64,000 nucleotides of DNA from an uncultured Christensenellaceae bacterium (GTDB taxonomy: Bacteria; Bacillota; Clostridia; Christensenellales; Borkfalkiaceae). Below the pieces are notes generated by a model. The model was not told the DNA's origin and ran no database searches. It worked only from the letters and a program-made list of their open reading frames with translations. Below, one piece after another: positions 17,078-26,510 of this stretch; positions within the stretch are counted from its first letter, which is position 1; every line of letters begins with the position of its first letter. Location of the stretch: positions 69,043 to 133,042 of the forward strand of contig CAJUOV010000003.1 of the NCBI GenBank assembly GCA_910588695.1. Direction: 5' to 3'. The position numbers and the translations under genes were made by a program.

Positions 17078-19423
17078 TTATCCTCTTAAAAACGCAATGT
17101 TGTCGATCGCTATATCGGTCACGCCGTAATAGGTACAGCCCAGCGTGAGAGAATTGAAGATCATATCCGACCAATCGTTTTCTCCCGTCAATTCGTTGAA
17201 GTAGATCACGACATGCGTTGTTTGTCCGCCCTTGACGGCAACCGTCGTCTCCTTCGCATTTGCCCACCGCTGTAATTTGACGATGAGATTCACGTCGACG
17301 GTTGCCGTGACGACGAACGAAATCGCATAGCAGTTCTGATAGTCGTCCGCAGAACCGAGTCCGCCCGCCGCCGCGAAATTGTATTGCAATCCGTTCCAGC
17401 CGCTTTCCGTAGTCACTTTCATCGCGCCGTTTTCGAGCGCGACCGCGCAACCGTTCGGATGCCATGCCGCAGACAGCGCAGTGTCGTCCGCATACGACGA
17501 GAAATCGTCGATCACGACCGTATCCGGCGTATAGTTTTCCGCCGTAAAGAATTGCAAATCGTCGATCGTAGCGGTAAAACCCGTATCGTATTGGGTTACG
17601 AACACGCGCAGATAGTTGATCTTTGCCTTATTGAGCGCGCCCGAGCTGCCGTCGGCAAGCGTCATTGCGTCGTACATGACAACGATCTTTTCGATGTTAT
17701 TCTGCGCGCTGCTGTACACAGGTCTCGTAATCGTGTACACGTTAAGCCACGATCCGATCTGAATGATGAGGGAAGGATTGCCCGCGCTCGATCTTAAACG
17801 AACCGCAAACGAGAACCCGATCGTATTTTCAAAATTATACTTGGTAAAGTACGCGCTGTTCACTTCGAAATCGAACACGCCGTCTGCGGAAAATTTCGCG
17901 CTCTTCGATCCCGAAAGCGGGTTCTCCGTTTCCAACGCAAGAGTTCCGCCGTTGACGTTAGCAAACGTTGAAATATTGTCCGCCGTCATCTCCTCGAAAT
18001 TTTCGATCATGCCAGCCGTATGATCGGGCGGCACAAATTCCTCTTCGGAGAACGTGACGTCGTCGATATAAACAGTCGCGCCGCTCTTGCCGATAAATCC
18101 GATTACGAGCTGTCGGATGAGCTTAACGCCCCCTTCCGTGCCCGCGCGGGGAACAAGATCGGCAACGTTAACGCCCGCCTCGTCGCCGTCGACTGAGACA
18201 AGAACATTTTCCTTTTCGAATACGCCGCCGACGGAAGTTTCAAGCTGTACGACATAGGTACCCGCGCTCGCCTTGAAACGGATCGAACCCATTTCGGTAA
18301 AATCGTAATTGGGCAGATTCAGACGCGCGGTCGCCCAGCCGCCCGACGGCACGAGCCTCAACGCTTTGCCCGCGGAATAGGGACTGTCGGCAAGCGCGTT
18401 TTCGCTCATGTATTCGAACGTCCACTTCTTCCCCATCGCCTCGTCGTCCGCATATCCGTCGAAGTTGTCGAACACCCCCGCGGGTGCGTTCAGGCTCGTG
18501 CCGATCTCGCCGCGGGTATCCGTCGTATAGTTCTCGTCCGAGCCGATCGAAATATCGTCGATGACGATTTTGGAATTACTGCCTCCCGTAAAGAAAAGCC
18601 AAAAGCGGGTGATTCCCGCAAGGTCCCAGATTCCGTCGCCGCCGCCGATATCGTCGAAAGCCGAGAAGGGAATGCTCACGTAGCACGGTTCGGGATTGTT
18701 GACGGAGAACGTCGCCGCCCAGGATTGATAGCCGCGCTTGCCGATTCTCACTTCGACGTTCAATCCGTTGCCGTCGCCCTGCACGTGCATTCTGATTCCC
18801 CTTGCGCCGCTCCAAACTTTTTTGTCGGAGGGCAGTTTGCAAAGAACTCCCGCCCAGCCGCGGTCGCCTGCGGCGTATACGATCTCCATCGCCTTGGAGC
18901 CGTTCACCCCGCTTTCGATGAGGTTCACGCCGATCTCGTTACCGTCGACGTGGCGCGGGAACTCCTCGCGGAGCGCCTCGCTGTTTTCAAAGGATTCGAA
19001 ATCGTAGAGAGTGCGCGCCGCCGTATAATCGGGCGCATCGGTGCTGTGTGCCTCCGCCGTTGTGAACGTAACGCTCTGACTGCACAGCGCAACCGTTTTG
19101 TCCGCTTCCTCCCTGACCGCGGTCACTCTGAGATAGTACTGCGCGGCATGGGAGAGCGCGTTGCCCACCGTGTATGAAAGTTCGCTCGTCACGCCTTCGC
19201 GCACGACGCTCTCGTATTCTTTGTCCGAGGCGATTTCAACGTGATAGCTCGTTGCGTTCGCCGCCTGCGTCCAGCTGATTTCGGGACAGGTCGTAACGTT
19301 CTCCGCATGATCGGCGGGAGTCAGAATTTCGAAACTTTCCTCTCCGCATGCGGTGAGCGTACCCGCAAGAATCGCCGTAAACAGCGCGCCGACCGCGCAA
19401 GCCGCCTGTATTTTCTTTTTCAT
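17078..19423 (-). CDS. Large surface lipoprotein with Fn3-like and several carbohydrate-binding-like domains
   Basis: This 781-residue lipoprotein has a lipobox Cys at 26 (TLTAC). After it comes a fibronectin type III-like domain (about 30-130: LTPADHAENVTTCPEISWTQA...YYLRVTAV). Then follow about four repeated beta-sandwich units, each opening with a DNFDGYADD/DDFSSYADD/YDFESFENSE motif and ending with IDDISIG, IDDVTFSEE, IDDLQFFTA or IDNIAFLRG. These resemble the CBM11/CIA30 and CBM4/9-like galactose-binding folds. No catalytic domain is visible. It lies 14 bp downstream of the GH5-type lipoprotein and probably helps hold the same glycan at the cell surface. Confidence 0.82.
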   Translation of the reverse strand: MKKKIQAACAVGALFTAILAGTLTACGEESFEILTPADHAENVTTCPEISWTQAANATSYHVEIASDKEYESVVREGVTSELSYTVGNALSHAAQYYLRVTAVREEADKTVALCSQSVTFTTAEAHSTDAPDYTAARTLYDFESFENSEALREEFPRHVDGNEIGVNLIESGVNGSKAMEIVYAAGDRGWAGVLCKLPSDKKVWSGARGIRMHVQGDGNGLNVEVRIGKRGYQSWAATFSVNNPEPCYVSIPFSAFDDIGGGDGIWDLAGITRFWLFFTGGSNSKIVIDDISIGSDENYTTDTRGEIGTSLNAPAGVFDNFDGYADDEAMGKKWTFEYMSENALADSPYSAGKALRLVPSGGWATARLNLPNYDFTEMGSIRFKASAGTYVVQLETSVGGVFEKENVLVSVDGDEAGVNVADLVPRAGTEGGVKLIRQLVIGFIGKSGATVYIDDVTFSEEEFVPPDHTAGMIENFEEMTADNISTFANVNGGTLALETENPLSGSKSAKFSADGVFDFEVNSAYFTKYNFENTIGFSFAVRLRSSAGNPSLIIQIGSWLNVYTITRPVYSSAQNNIEKIVVMYDAMTLADGSSGALNKAKINYLRVFVTQYDTGFTATIDDLQFFTAENYTPDTVVIDDFSSYADDTALSAAWHPNGCAVALENGAMKVTTESGWNGLQYNFAAAGGLGSADDYQNCYAISFVVTATVDVNLIVKLQRWANAKETTVAVKGGQTTHVVIYFNELTGENDWSDMIFNSLTLGCTYYGVTDIAIDNIAFLRG

Positions 19424-19437
19424 AATTTCCCCTCTCC

Positions 19438-21879
19438 TTATTTTTTATCGATGATAAACGCCAGATCGCGCGACCATGCCGAAAGCGTAAGCGTAAGTTT
19501 TCCGTCCGCCGCCGTCGCCTCGTAAGTATTCGTTACGACGCCCGTCTGCGGATCGAACACCTTGACCGTATACGTCCCGTCCGAAAGAGCGACGTCGAGC
19601 GACATCCCCTCGATCGTACCGGGATTGCGGTTGCTGTAATTATAACGCGTATCGAAGAAATAAACGTAAGCCGCATCGTCCGAAAGATAACCGAGCGCGC
19701 GCATGTAACCCGCAACCGTCGGATTGGTATGTCGCACGGTGTAGTCTCCGTAGTCCAAGAGGTCCATGCTCACAAAGTTTTCGGGCAGCAATTTGAAGTA
19801 TTCGATCGCGGGCGTTAAATTCTTGTAATAGTCATGTTGATTGACCTGCGTCCACCAGAAGAACATTCCGCCCGTCGCGCCGCCGCCCATGGGCGCCGTA
19901 AACGCCATCTGACGCATGACGAGCCCTTCGGGATCGGCGAGATAGTTCGTTTCTCCCGAAAGACCGCTCGCGCCCGTTTCGCCGATCAGCACGGGTTTGC
20001 GGAAAGTCTCCCAGACGTTCCGCGTGACGTCCGCCGCGCTCGTCGCGTAGGCGCTGCCCCAAACGTAGCTGTGAATGCTGCAAAAATCGATCGACTTCGC
20101 CGAGAACACCTGATCGACGAACAGGAACGCGGAACTCACCGACACGAGGTGATCGAAGGGATCGACCGCATGCATATATCCGCCGATCTCCTCCGCCCAT
20201 GCCTTGGCAACGTATTCGTCGTAGTCCGTTCCGTCTTCGTTCATAGCGGCGTGACCGATCTCGTTCATGATCTCCCAGCTCTGAATGTTGCGCGAATATC
20301 CCCAGCGCGCCACATAGTAGCGGTAGAGTTTTTTGGTATCCACTTTGGCTCGGGCGTCCGTCCAGAACTGTTCGGGTCTTTCGAGATATCCGCCGTTCTG
20401 AACGTTGTACGGGCTCGAATCCCAGCTGCGGAATTCCTCGTCGTGGTTGGGATTTTCGTAATTCATGTAGTGCACCGCCATGAACGGCACCTGCAAATAG
20501 AGACCGTACTCTTCCGCCATTTCAAGGATCAGGTCGAATTGATAGGCTTTGTCCTGACGCTGGTCGAAGCCGAGGATTCCGCCCTCCGTTCCCTGCACCC
20601 CGTGCCCGAGGTAGGTGAGCCACACGCGGGCGAAGTTCATGCCCGCCGCCGCCATTTTCGGGAAGTACACGTCGTAGTCGTAAGAGCCGCGTTTGGCGTC
20701 TACGCTGTACGCAAGATTCATTCCCTGCGCAACGTAGGGCGTGCCGTCTTCGAATACGAAATTGCGCTTCTGCGTCTCTTCGACGCGGATAATGCCGCGG
20801 TTCATCTCTTCGTCCTCATTCTCGGTCACGGTCACGGAAGAGGTGTACGTCGCTCTCTTCACCCCGTCGCTCTCCACAACTACGCGGTAGAGCCATTCGC
20901 CCGTCTCGCCGAAACGGTAACGGAGTTTGAAGCCCGCCCAATTTTGCTTGGTCATCACTTCGGCGCCGTTCAGTTCGTTCGGGTTGTAATTTGCAAGTTC
21001 TCGGCTCTTGAAATCCGCCATGACAGCATAACGGTTGGCGTTCTCGCTGTTTTCCACGCGCAGATCGCACATATATACATCGCCCGTAGTTTCGTTTCCG
21101 CGCGTCTGCACGTATCCGCTGTACATACTGTTGAGCGGCAAACTCGTCGCGCCGCCCGACGGGATATTAAAAGTAAAATCTTCCCATTTGAAGACATACT
21201 TCTTCCATTCCGTCGAAAGCGCGGGAAGAGCGATATAGCCCTCGCCCGCTTGCTGATACAGACACAAGTACAGTCCAGTCGTCTGCAAATTCGAACCCGC
21301 TCTCAACCAGATCGAAACGCTGTCGTGAAGATTGGTGATCGCACTCTTGTCCCCGAGGATCGCGCCCGCATTGGAATACGTGCCGGAAGGTGAAGAAAAA
21401 CGCGCCAAGCCGACGGGCGTTTTGACCCCGTCTATTTCGTCGATCTTTCCCACGAGCGAAACGTCGCCCTGCGCGACGTAGCCGTCGAGCGGAAAATCTG
21501 CCGTCTCGTCGAGCGCGTCAAACGACCGCTCGTAATCCTGATACCAGAACGCGGGCATCTCCGTCAGTTTGCCCGAGGGAGAGACGAACTGCCCATACAC
21601 GTTCACTTCGTCGGGATCGTACTTGTTTCCCTCCGCGTCCACGTCGAGATCGAGCTCGAATTTCTCGTTCGCCGTATGAGACGAAGTCTCCGCCTCGGTT
21701 ACCCCGCCGAGGTCGGCACCCCCCCCCGCGAGTTTTTTCACGGTGTTCTTTTCAGCCGAACGGATCTCTTTCACCGTTCGGTCGAGCGCGTCGTAAGGCG
21801 TATTGCCCTGCGGCGCGTTGCACGCGCAAAACGACAGGCAAGCAAGAACCGCCATTCCCGCACAGATTGCTTTTTTCAT
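19438..21879 (-). CDS. GH5-type (clan GH-A) surface glycosidase lipoprotein with DUF5060-like region
   Basis: This 813-residue lipoprotein has a lipobox ending at Cys20 (CLSFCAC). Residues about 85-115 (YGQFVSPSGKLTEMPAFWYQDY) match the start of a DUF5060-like domain. A carbohydrate-binding-like insert of about 170 residues follows, then the second part of DUF5060 (KLRYRFGETGEWLYRVVVES). A (beta/alpha)8 domain runs from about 385 to 700. The acid/base should be E540 in SWEIMNEIG and the nucleophile E634 in LIGETGAS. Mannanase or mannosidase-like specificity is plausible, not proved. A G9 tract encodes GlyGlyGly near residue 52, in frame here. Confidence 0.87.
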   Translation of the reverse strand: MKKAICAGMAVLACLSFCACNAPQGNTPYDALDRTVKEIRSAEKNTVKKLAGGGADLGGVTEAETSSHTANEKFELDLDVDAEGNKYDPDEVNVYGQFVSPSGKLTEMPAFWYQDYERSFDALDETADFPLDGYVAQGDVSLVGKIDEIDGVKTPVGLARFSSPSGTYSNAGAILGDKSAITNLHDSVSIWLRAGSNLQTTGLYLCLYQQAGEGYIALPALSTEWKKYVFKWEDFTFNIPSGGATSLPLNSMYSGYVQTRGNETTGDVYMCDLRVENSENANRYAVMADFKSRELANYNPNELNGAEVMTKQNWAGFKLRYRFGETGEWLYRVVVESDGVKRATYTSSVTVTENEDEEMNRGIIRVEETQKRNFVFEDGTPYVAQGMNLAYSVDAKRGSYDYDVYFPKMAAAGMNFARVWLTYLGHGVQGTEGGILGFDQRQDKAYQFDLILEMAEEYGLYLQVPFMAVHYMNYENPNHDEEFRSWDSSPYNVQNGGYLERPEQFWTDARAKVDTKKLYRYYVARWGYSRNIQSWEIMNEIGHAAMNEDGTDYDEYVAKAWAEEIGGYMHAVDPFDHLVSVSSAFLFVDQVFSAKSIDFCSIHSYVWGSAYATSAADVTRNVWETFRKPVLIGETGASGLSGETNYLADPEGLVMRQMAFTAPMGGGATGGMFFWWTQVNQHDYYKNLTPAIEYFKLLPENFVSMDLLDYGDYTVRHTNPTVAGYMRALGYLSDDAAYVYFFDTRYNYSNRNPGTIEGMSLDVALSDGTYTVKVFDPQTGVVTNTYEATAADGKLTLTLSAWSRDLAFIIDKK
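21719..21727 (-). repeat. G9 homopolymer in the GH5 lipoprotein gene (in frame)
   Basis: Nine consecutive G on the minus strand lie in the linker after the lipobox (residues about 51-54). A slip of one base would truncate the enzyme. The neighbouring lipoprotein gene at 34847 has such a tract out of frame. Confidence 0.7.
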
Positions 21880-21902
21880 ATATTTTCCTCCTTTATCGAA
21901 CC

Positions 21903-22763
21903 TTATTTCAGCTCGGCGACGTAGATGCCTTTATCCATCCACTTTTGCAGAGCCACATAAATGACGAGGGTAGGGATCATCGAGATCACCACTCCCGTGA
22001 GCAGCATGAGATAACTGTTCTGATCGGGCGCCTGAAAAAACATGAGCGCCACGGGCACGGTATAGCGCGACTCGCTTCTCAAATAGATGAGCGGTCCCAT
22101 ACTGTCCTTCCAACTCGACAGAAACGAAGAGATCGCTACAACCACAAGGACCGCCGCCGATTGCGGAAGTATGATCCGCCACCACACCGTAAAGCGGTTT
22201 GCGCCGTCGATGCGCGCCGCCTCGTCCATCTCGCGCGGAATTCCGCGCATGAACTGCGAAACAAGCAGAATGCTCGACGCGCTGCCGAATATCTGCGGCA
22301 CGAGAATGGGGAGATAAGTATCCACCCAGCCGTAGGCGTTGAACATCAGGAACTGCGGAATAAAACAGACCTGCGCGGGCAGAAACATGGTGAGAAGCAT
22401 GATAAGAAACACCGTCTGTTTGCCTTTGAAGCGAAACCGCGAAAATCCGTAAGCGATGAACGCGCTGCTCACGACGTTGAGAATCACCCCCGCCGCGGCG
22501 AGCCAGATACTGTTGAGCAAATACCGCCAGAACGAAAGTTCCACGAACACATAGGTATAGCGCGACCACTGCGGGTTTTTGGAAAAAAACGGAGAGGGCT
22601 GGGCGTAATACTCCGCATTGGTCTTTAACGAAGAGAGCACGAGCCAGAGAAAAGGCAGCAATATCATGAGCGCGAGCAATACGGTCATCACGAGCAGAAT
22701 CACGTCGCTCGGCTGGATATTGCGCAGACGCTTTCTTTTTTTCTTTTCAACCGCTTCCATCAA
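21903..22763 (-). CDS. Sugar ABC transporter permease, MalG/UgpE type
   Basis: This 286-residue membrane protein is the second permease of the importer encoded between GH1 and the GH5 lipoprotein. It has a basic N-terminal tail, about six membrane segments, and the ATPase-coupling loop MDEAARIDGANRFTVWWRIILP. The C-terminus ends MDKGIYVAELK. It overlaps the first permease by four bases, and the GH5 lipoprotein gene follows 23 bp later. No ATPase is encoded in the operon. Confidence 0.93.
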   Translation of the reverse strand: MMEAVEKKKRKRLRNIQPSDVILLVMTVLLALMILLPFLWLVLSSLKTNAEYYAQPSPFFSKNPQWSRYTYVFVELSFWRYLLNSIWLAAAGVILNVVSSAFIAYGFSRFRFKGKQTVFLIMLLTMFLPAQVCFIPQFLMFNAYGWVDTYLPILVPQIFGSASSILLVSQFMRGIPREMDEAARIDGANRFTVWWRIILPQSAAVLVVVAISSFLSSWKDSMGPLIYLRSESRYTVPVALMFFQAPDQNSYLMLLTGVVISMIPTLVIYVALQKWMDKGIYVAELK

Positions 22764-23725
22764 TCCACCTCGAAATAGCCCGTCTTGCGCACAAAGAAGT
22801 AAAGTCCCGCGCCGATCATGGAGGTCAGAAGAAAGATAAGCCAGCCGATCGCGCTTGCAAATCCCATCTGAAAATCTTTGAACCCCTTGTTATAGAGAAA
22901 GTAAACGAGAGTCGCCAGACTGTTGTCGATCCCCATGCCGAGGCTCGACCCTGCGCCGCCGATACTCGCGAGCCCCACCGCGATGTCAAACACCTGCATT
23001 CCGAAGATGAGACCCATGATAATCTGATAGATGATGACGGGACGCATACAGGGAATACAGATTCTGAGAAACACCGTAAAGTTGCCCGCCCCGTCGATCT
23101 CGGCGGCTTCGTAAATGGATTTGTCGATATTCTTCACTCCCGCGAGAAACACGATCATCGCGCCGCCGATCCCCCAAAAAGACATGAGCACCATGACCCA
23201 GACGCCCTGCCATCTGGTAAACAGCCATTCCTGCGGTCCCTGACCGAACGCCGCGCGCAGCTGGTTGACGAGTGCGAACTCACTGCTTCCGAAGATGGGA
23301 CCCATCATCATGGCAAACGCGATTCCGATGAGCATGCACGGCATATAAATCACCGTGCGCAGAGCGGTATTCAAACGGCTGGGTTTGGAGATCGCCCAGG
23401 CAACCGAAAGTCCCAGAACCAGATTGATGACTGCCGTCAGCACCGTATAGATCACCGTATTTCCGAGCGCGGTGTAAAAGGTCGCGCCGTCGAAGGTGGT
23501 CGGATTTAATAGCGCAGCAAAATTGTCGAACCCTACGAATACGGGCTTGGAGAACATGTTCCAATCGTGAAAGGACATATAGAGGGAAACCGCCATGGGC
23601 ACAACGGTCAAAAGAACGAAACCGAAGATCCACGGGGCGATAAACAACCACCCTACCCGCTCCTGCGCCGAAAAATTCAGTTTTTTCCGCTTCTTCGCCT
23701 CCGACTTTTTCCCGATCCGAATCAT
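22760..23725 (-). CDS. Sugar ABC transporter permease, MalF/UgpA type
   Basis: This 321-residue membrane protein starts in the last bases of the binding-protein gene (ATGA overlap). It has a basic N-terminus, a first membrane span with WLFIAPWIFGFVLLTVVPM, further spans, and the EAA loop IYEAAEIDGAGNFTVFLRICIP. These are standard for UgpA/MalF-type permeases of CUT1 importers. Confidence 0.93.
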   Translation of the reverse strand: MIRIGKKSEAKKRKKLNFSAQERVGWLFIAPWIFGFVLLTVVPMAVSLYMSFHDWNMFSKPVFVGFDNFAALLNPTTFDGATFYTALGNTVIYTVLTAVINLVLGLSVAWAISKPSRLNTALRTVIYMPCMLIGIAFAMMMGPIFGSSEFALVNQLRAAFGQGPQEWLFTRWQGVWVMVLMSFWGIGGAMIVFLAGVKNIDKSIYEAAEIDGAGNFTVFLRICIPCMRPVIIYQIIMGLIFGMQVFDIAVGLASIGGAGSSLGMGIDNSLATLVYFLYNKGFKDFQMGFASAIGWLIFLLTSMIGAGLYFFVRKTGYFEVD

Positions 23726-24969
23726 AACTGATTCTCCCCTTTCTTCATCTCCTCACAGAATTGCGTAGCTGTTATATTGCCGTCGAGCAGGCGTTTGAGC
23801 ACTCCTCCGAAATATGTCTGGAATCCCGTGCTCATTGCGGGAGGGACAAAGATATTGTCGATTCCCACTCCGTAAGCGCGGTACAGTTCGGGCGCCCAAT
23901 TTACCGAATCGGTCATCACTTCTTCAAACGCCTCGGCGTTGGTGGGCAGATCGGCGAATTTCGCATAAGCGAGCTGCGCCTCTTTGGAGAGCATCCAATT
24001 CATAACGCGGTACGCCGCTTTTTTGGAACTGCTGAACTTGGGCATAACGAGCGTATTGAAGTCCGCGAGCACCGTGTCGCGTCCGCCGTCCGCTTTCAGA
24101 CAGGGAATCGCGGAGACCGAATAACCCGCATCGATCACGCTCTTGCATTCGCCGGGGTTGCAGAATCCCGCGACAACCCGTCCGGACAAAATAGCGCTGT
24201 CGGGAGAGCCGTAACCGCCCGAAAGATTTTCGCTCAAAGGCACTACGTAGCCGCTCTTGGCAAAGTCGACAAAGTTCTGCACCGCCGCCACGCCCTCGGG
24301 CGTGTTGCAGCCGACGCTCTTTCCGTCGGGCGTGACGATGGGAGCGCCCGCGCTTGCGCAGAAGAGCGTTACGGCGTCCGTCAGGGTAATATTGATTCCC
24401 CTGTCGCGTTCGGCGCCGTCGGCGGCTGTTTTGAGAAGCTCCACCATCTCGCTCCCCGTATAAGCGGTCGCGCGATCCCAGGGAACTTCGACGCCCGCCG
24501 TTTCGAAATCGGCGTTGTTGACAACGGGCACGCGCGACACCATGCCCAAAGGCAGCCCCACGAATTTGTCGCCCTGCTTTAATCCGTGCACCGTCGAGAG
24601 AAGCGATGAACGGGCGGCGGAAAGTTCCTCTACCGCGCCCAGATCTTCGAACACCTCAATGTCCGAATAAGGCTTCCATCCCCAGTTGTTCATAAATATA
24701 ATATCCGCTGCCTTCGAACTCAGAAGATCGGTACGCAGTCTGTCGAAGTGCGCCGTATAGGGTACGAACTCCCACTCGATCGCAATATCCGGATTTTCTT
24801 CGGTAAACTCTTTCGTCCAGTTACGGAAGGTTTCCTTTTCCCATTCGAGCGCCCAGCGCGCGATGCGAACGGTGTTTTCGTCCTGCGCGCCGCACCCTGC
24901 GCTCATCACTCCCACGGATACGGTCATCGCCGCCGCAAGCGCGATCGTAAATAATTTTTTTCCTTTCAT
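23722..24969 (-). CDS. Extracellular sugar-binding lipoprotein
   Basis: This 415-residue binding protein of the third importer has a lipobox Cys at 26 (MSAGC). The fold is family 1 solute-binding: TVRIARWALEWEKETFRNWTKEF near the mature start, then IIFMNNWGWKPYSDIEVFEDLG. The ATG at 24969 has GGAGG upstream and overlaps the GH1 stop by one base (TGATG); the preceding in-frame TTG is less likely. The substrate is unknown but should be a beta-linked oligosaccharide fitting GH1 and GH5. Confidence 0.92.
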   Translation of the reverse strand: MKGKKLFTIALAAAMTVSVGVMSAGCGAQDENTVRIARWALEWEKETFRNWTKEFTEENPDIAIEWEFVPYTAHFDRLRTDLLSSKAADIIFMNNWGWKPYSDIEVFEDLGAVEELSAARSSLLSTVHGLKQGDKFVGLPLGMVSRVPVVNNADFETAGVEVPWDRATAYTGSEMVELLKTAADGAERDRGINITLTDAVTLFCASAGAPIVTPDGKSVGCNTPEGVAAVQNFVDFAKSGYVVPLSENLSGGYGSPDSAILSGRVVAGFCNPGECKSVIDAGYSVSAIPCLKADGGRDTVLADFNTLVMPKFSSSKKAAYRVMNWMLSKEAQLAYAKFADLPTNAEAFEEVMTDSVNWAPELYRAYGVGIDNIFVPPAMSTGFQTYFGGVLKRLLDGNITATQFCEEMKKGENQL

Positions 24970-26333
24970 CAATGTTTCCTCCCTTTATTTTCTCTGATCA
25001 AGTCTCTGTAAAAATAGCCCGAATCTTTGATCGTCCGCCGCTGCGTCGCGTAATCGACGTACACCAAGCCGAACCGTTCGCCGTAACCGTCTGCCCACTC
25101 GAAGTTGTCGAGAAGAGACCACGCGAAATAACCGCGGATATCCGCGCCCTCGTCGATCGAACGCTTTAATTCTTTCAGATATTTTTTATAAAAATCGATA
25201 CGGGCGGAATCGTGCACTTTTCCGTCTTCGTGAATCCAATCGTTGCAGCATATCCCGTTCTCCGTAATATAGATCGGCATGCGGTATCGCTCGTAGAGAC
25301 ACTTGGTCACAAACCAGATCGCCCGCGGACAGACGAGCCAATTCAAAGCGTTTTTCGGGAATCCGAGGGGCAGCGGCGCGTGACTCGCCCCGCCTTTTCC
25401 GTCGCTTACCACGGGCGAACCCGAATAACAGTTCTGTCCGTGGAATTCGATCTTCTGCGAGATGAGCGCGGAGTCCTCTCTGCTCATAACGGGCATCAAG
25501 TCACCGAAGCGTTCGTAACTTTCTTTGGGATAATCGCCGAAATAGATGGGATCGTCCCAATGCACGATATTGGTGAGCCAATTCTCCTCGCCCTCTTTCA
25601 GGGAAAGGATCACCCGCTTCGCCGCTTGAATATCTTGGGGGGAATCGGTGAGCGGGTAATCCGCGTCGGCAGCCATCGCAACGCCGATCCGCGCGGACGA
25701 AACTGTTTGACGAAGCGCCGAAACGCCCGCGCCGTGCGCGCGCAATACGTTGTGAATCGCAAGAAGTATCTCTTTCGTGCTCAATTTGAAACCGGGAGCA
25801 TGCGTCCCGAAACGGTATCCGTAGGGAATAAAGCACTGCGGTTCGTTAAAAGTAATAAAATTTTTAATGCGGTCGCCGAGCCGCTTTCCGACACTCTCGG
25901 CGTAATGAAAAAACCAATCCGCGCTTTTCGGATTCAGCCAGCCGCCTTGCTCGTGCAGGGCAAGCGGAAGATCCCAATGAAACAGGGTCGCATAGGGCGT
26001 GATTCCGTTGCCGAGCAACTCGTCCGTCAGCCGGTCGTAAAAATCAAGTCCTTTTTCGTTCACCGCACCCGCGCCGTCCGGAATCACGCGAGGCCAAGAG
26101 ATCGAAAACCGATAGTTATCGACTCCGAGCTCCTTCATGATCGCAACGTCTTCGCGGTAGCGGTGATAATGATCGCACGCAACGCTCCCGTCGCTTCCGT
26201 CGCGGATCGCGCCCTTTTTCGCGCAGAAATCGTCCCATACGCTCTCGCCGCGCGTGTCTTTTGCTCCTTCGATCTGAAACGCCGCCGTCGCAACGCCCCA
26301 TTCGAATCCGTCGGGAAATTTCAAATCATTCAT
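24969..26333 (-). CDS. Beta-glucosidase / 6-phospho-beta-glucosidase-like, GH1
   Basis: This 454-residue cytoplasmic GH1 enzyme begins at ATG 26333 with AAGGGG upstream. The family start FPDGFEWGVATAAFQIEGA is intact, and the catalytic pair is E164 in TFNEPQ and E358 in YITENG. The retained WADGYGERFGLVYVDY end is typical of non-phosphorylated-sugar GH1 enzymes. Being cytoplasmic and first in an ABC importer operon, it should split imported beta-glucosides or related beta-linked oligosaccharides. It is transcribed away from the AraC regulator gene at 26511. Confidence 0.95.
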   Translation of the reverse strand: MNDLKFPDGFEWGVATAAFQIEGAKDTRGESVWDDFCAKKGAIRDGSDGSVACDHYHRYREDVAIMKELGVDNYRFSISWPRVIPDGAGAVNEKGLDFYDRLTDELLGNGITPYATLFHWDLPLALHEQGGWLNPKSADWFFHYAESVGKRLGDRIKNFITFNEPQCFIPYGYRFGTHAPGFKLSTKEILLAIHNVLRAHGAGVSALRQTVSSARIGVAMAADADYPLTDSPQDIQAAKRVILSLKEGEENWLTNIVHWDDPIYFGDYPKESYERFGDLMPVMSREDSALISQKIEFHGQNCYSGSPVVSDGKGGASHAPLPLGFPKNALNWLVCPRAIWFVTKCLYERYRMPIYITENGICCNDWIHEDGKVHDSARIDFYKKYLKELKRSIDEGADIRGYFAWSLLDNFEWADGYGERFGLVYVDYATQRRTIKDSGYFYRDLIRENKGRKH

Positions 26334-26475
26334 TGCGTATCCCCTTTGAAAAGTCAATTAAAGAATAACACTATTTTTTTATTTTGTCTTTGGCGTTCAG
26401 CGTCGTGTTAGTTGTCCCGTATTGCAGTAAACAGAGCAATTTGAAATAATTTTTTCAAAAAAACAGCTTCCCGCA

Positions 26476-26510
26476 TTGTCAAAAGGCGCAAGATAAGGTA
26501 TAATAAGATC
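26476..26510 (+). promoter_or_regulatory. Promoter of the AraC gene, with predicted start site at the ATG
   Basis: TTGTCA (26476-26481), 17 bp, TATAAT (26499-26504), then six bases and ATG at 26511. Transcription would begin at or next to the A of ATG, giving a leaderless mRNA. The 26334-26510 gap also serves the divergent GH1 operon, for which I see no clear -35/-10 pair. Confidence 0.75.

Noticed and set aside
19834..21393. 519-codon plus-strand open frame
   Set aside because: It is antisense to the GH5-type lipoprotein gene, which has catalytic motifs, a signal peptide and a ribosome site.
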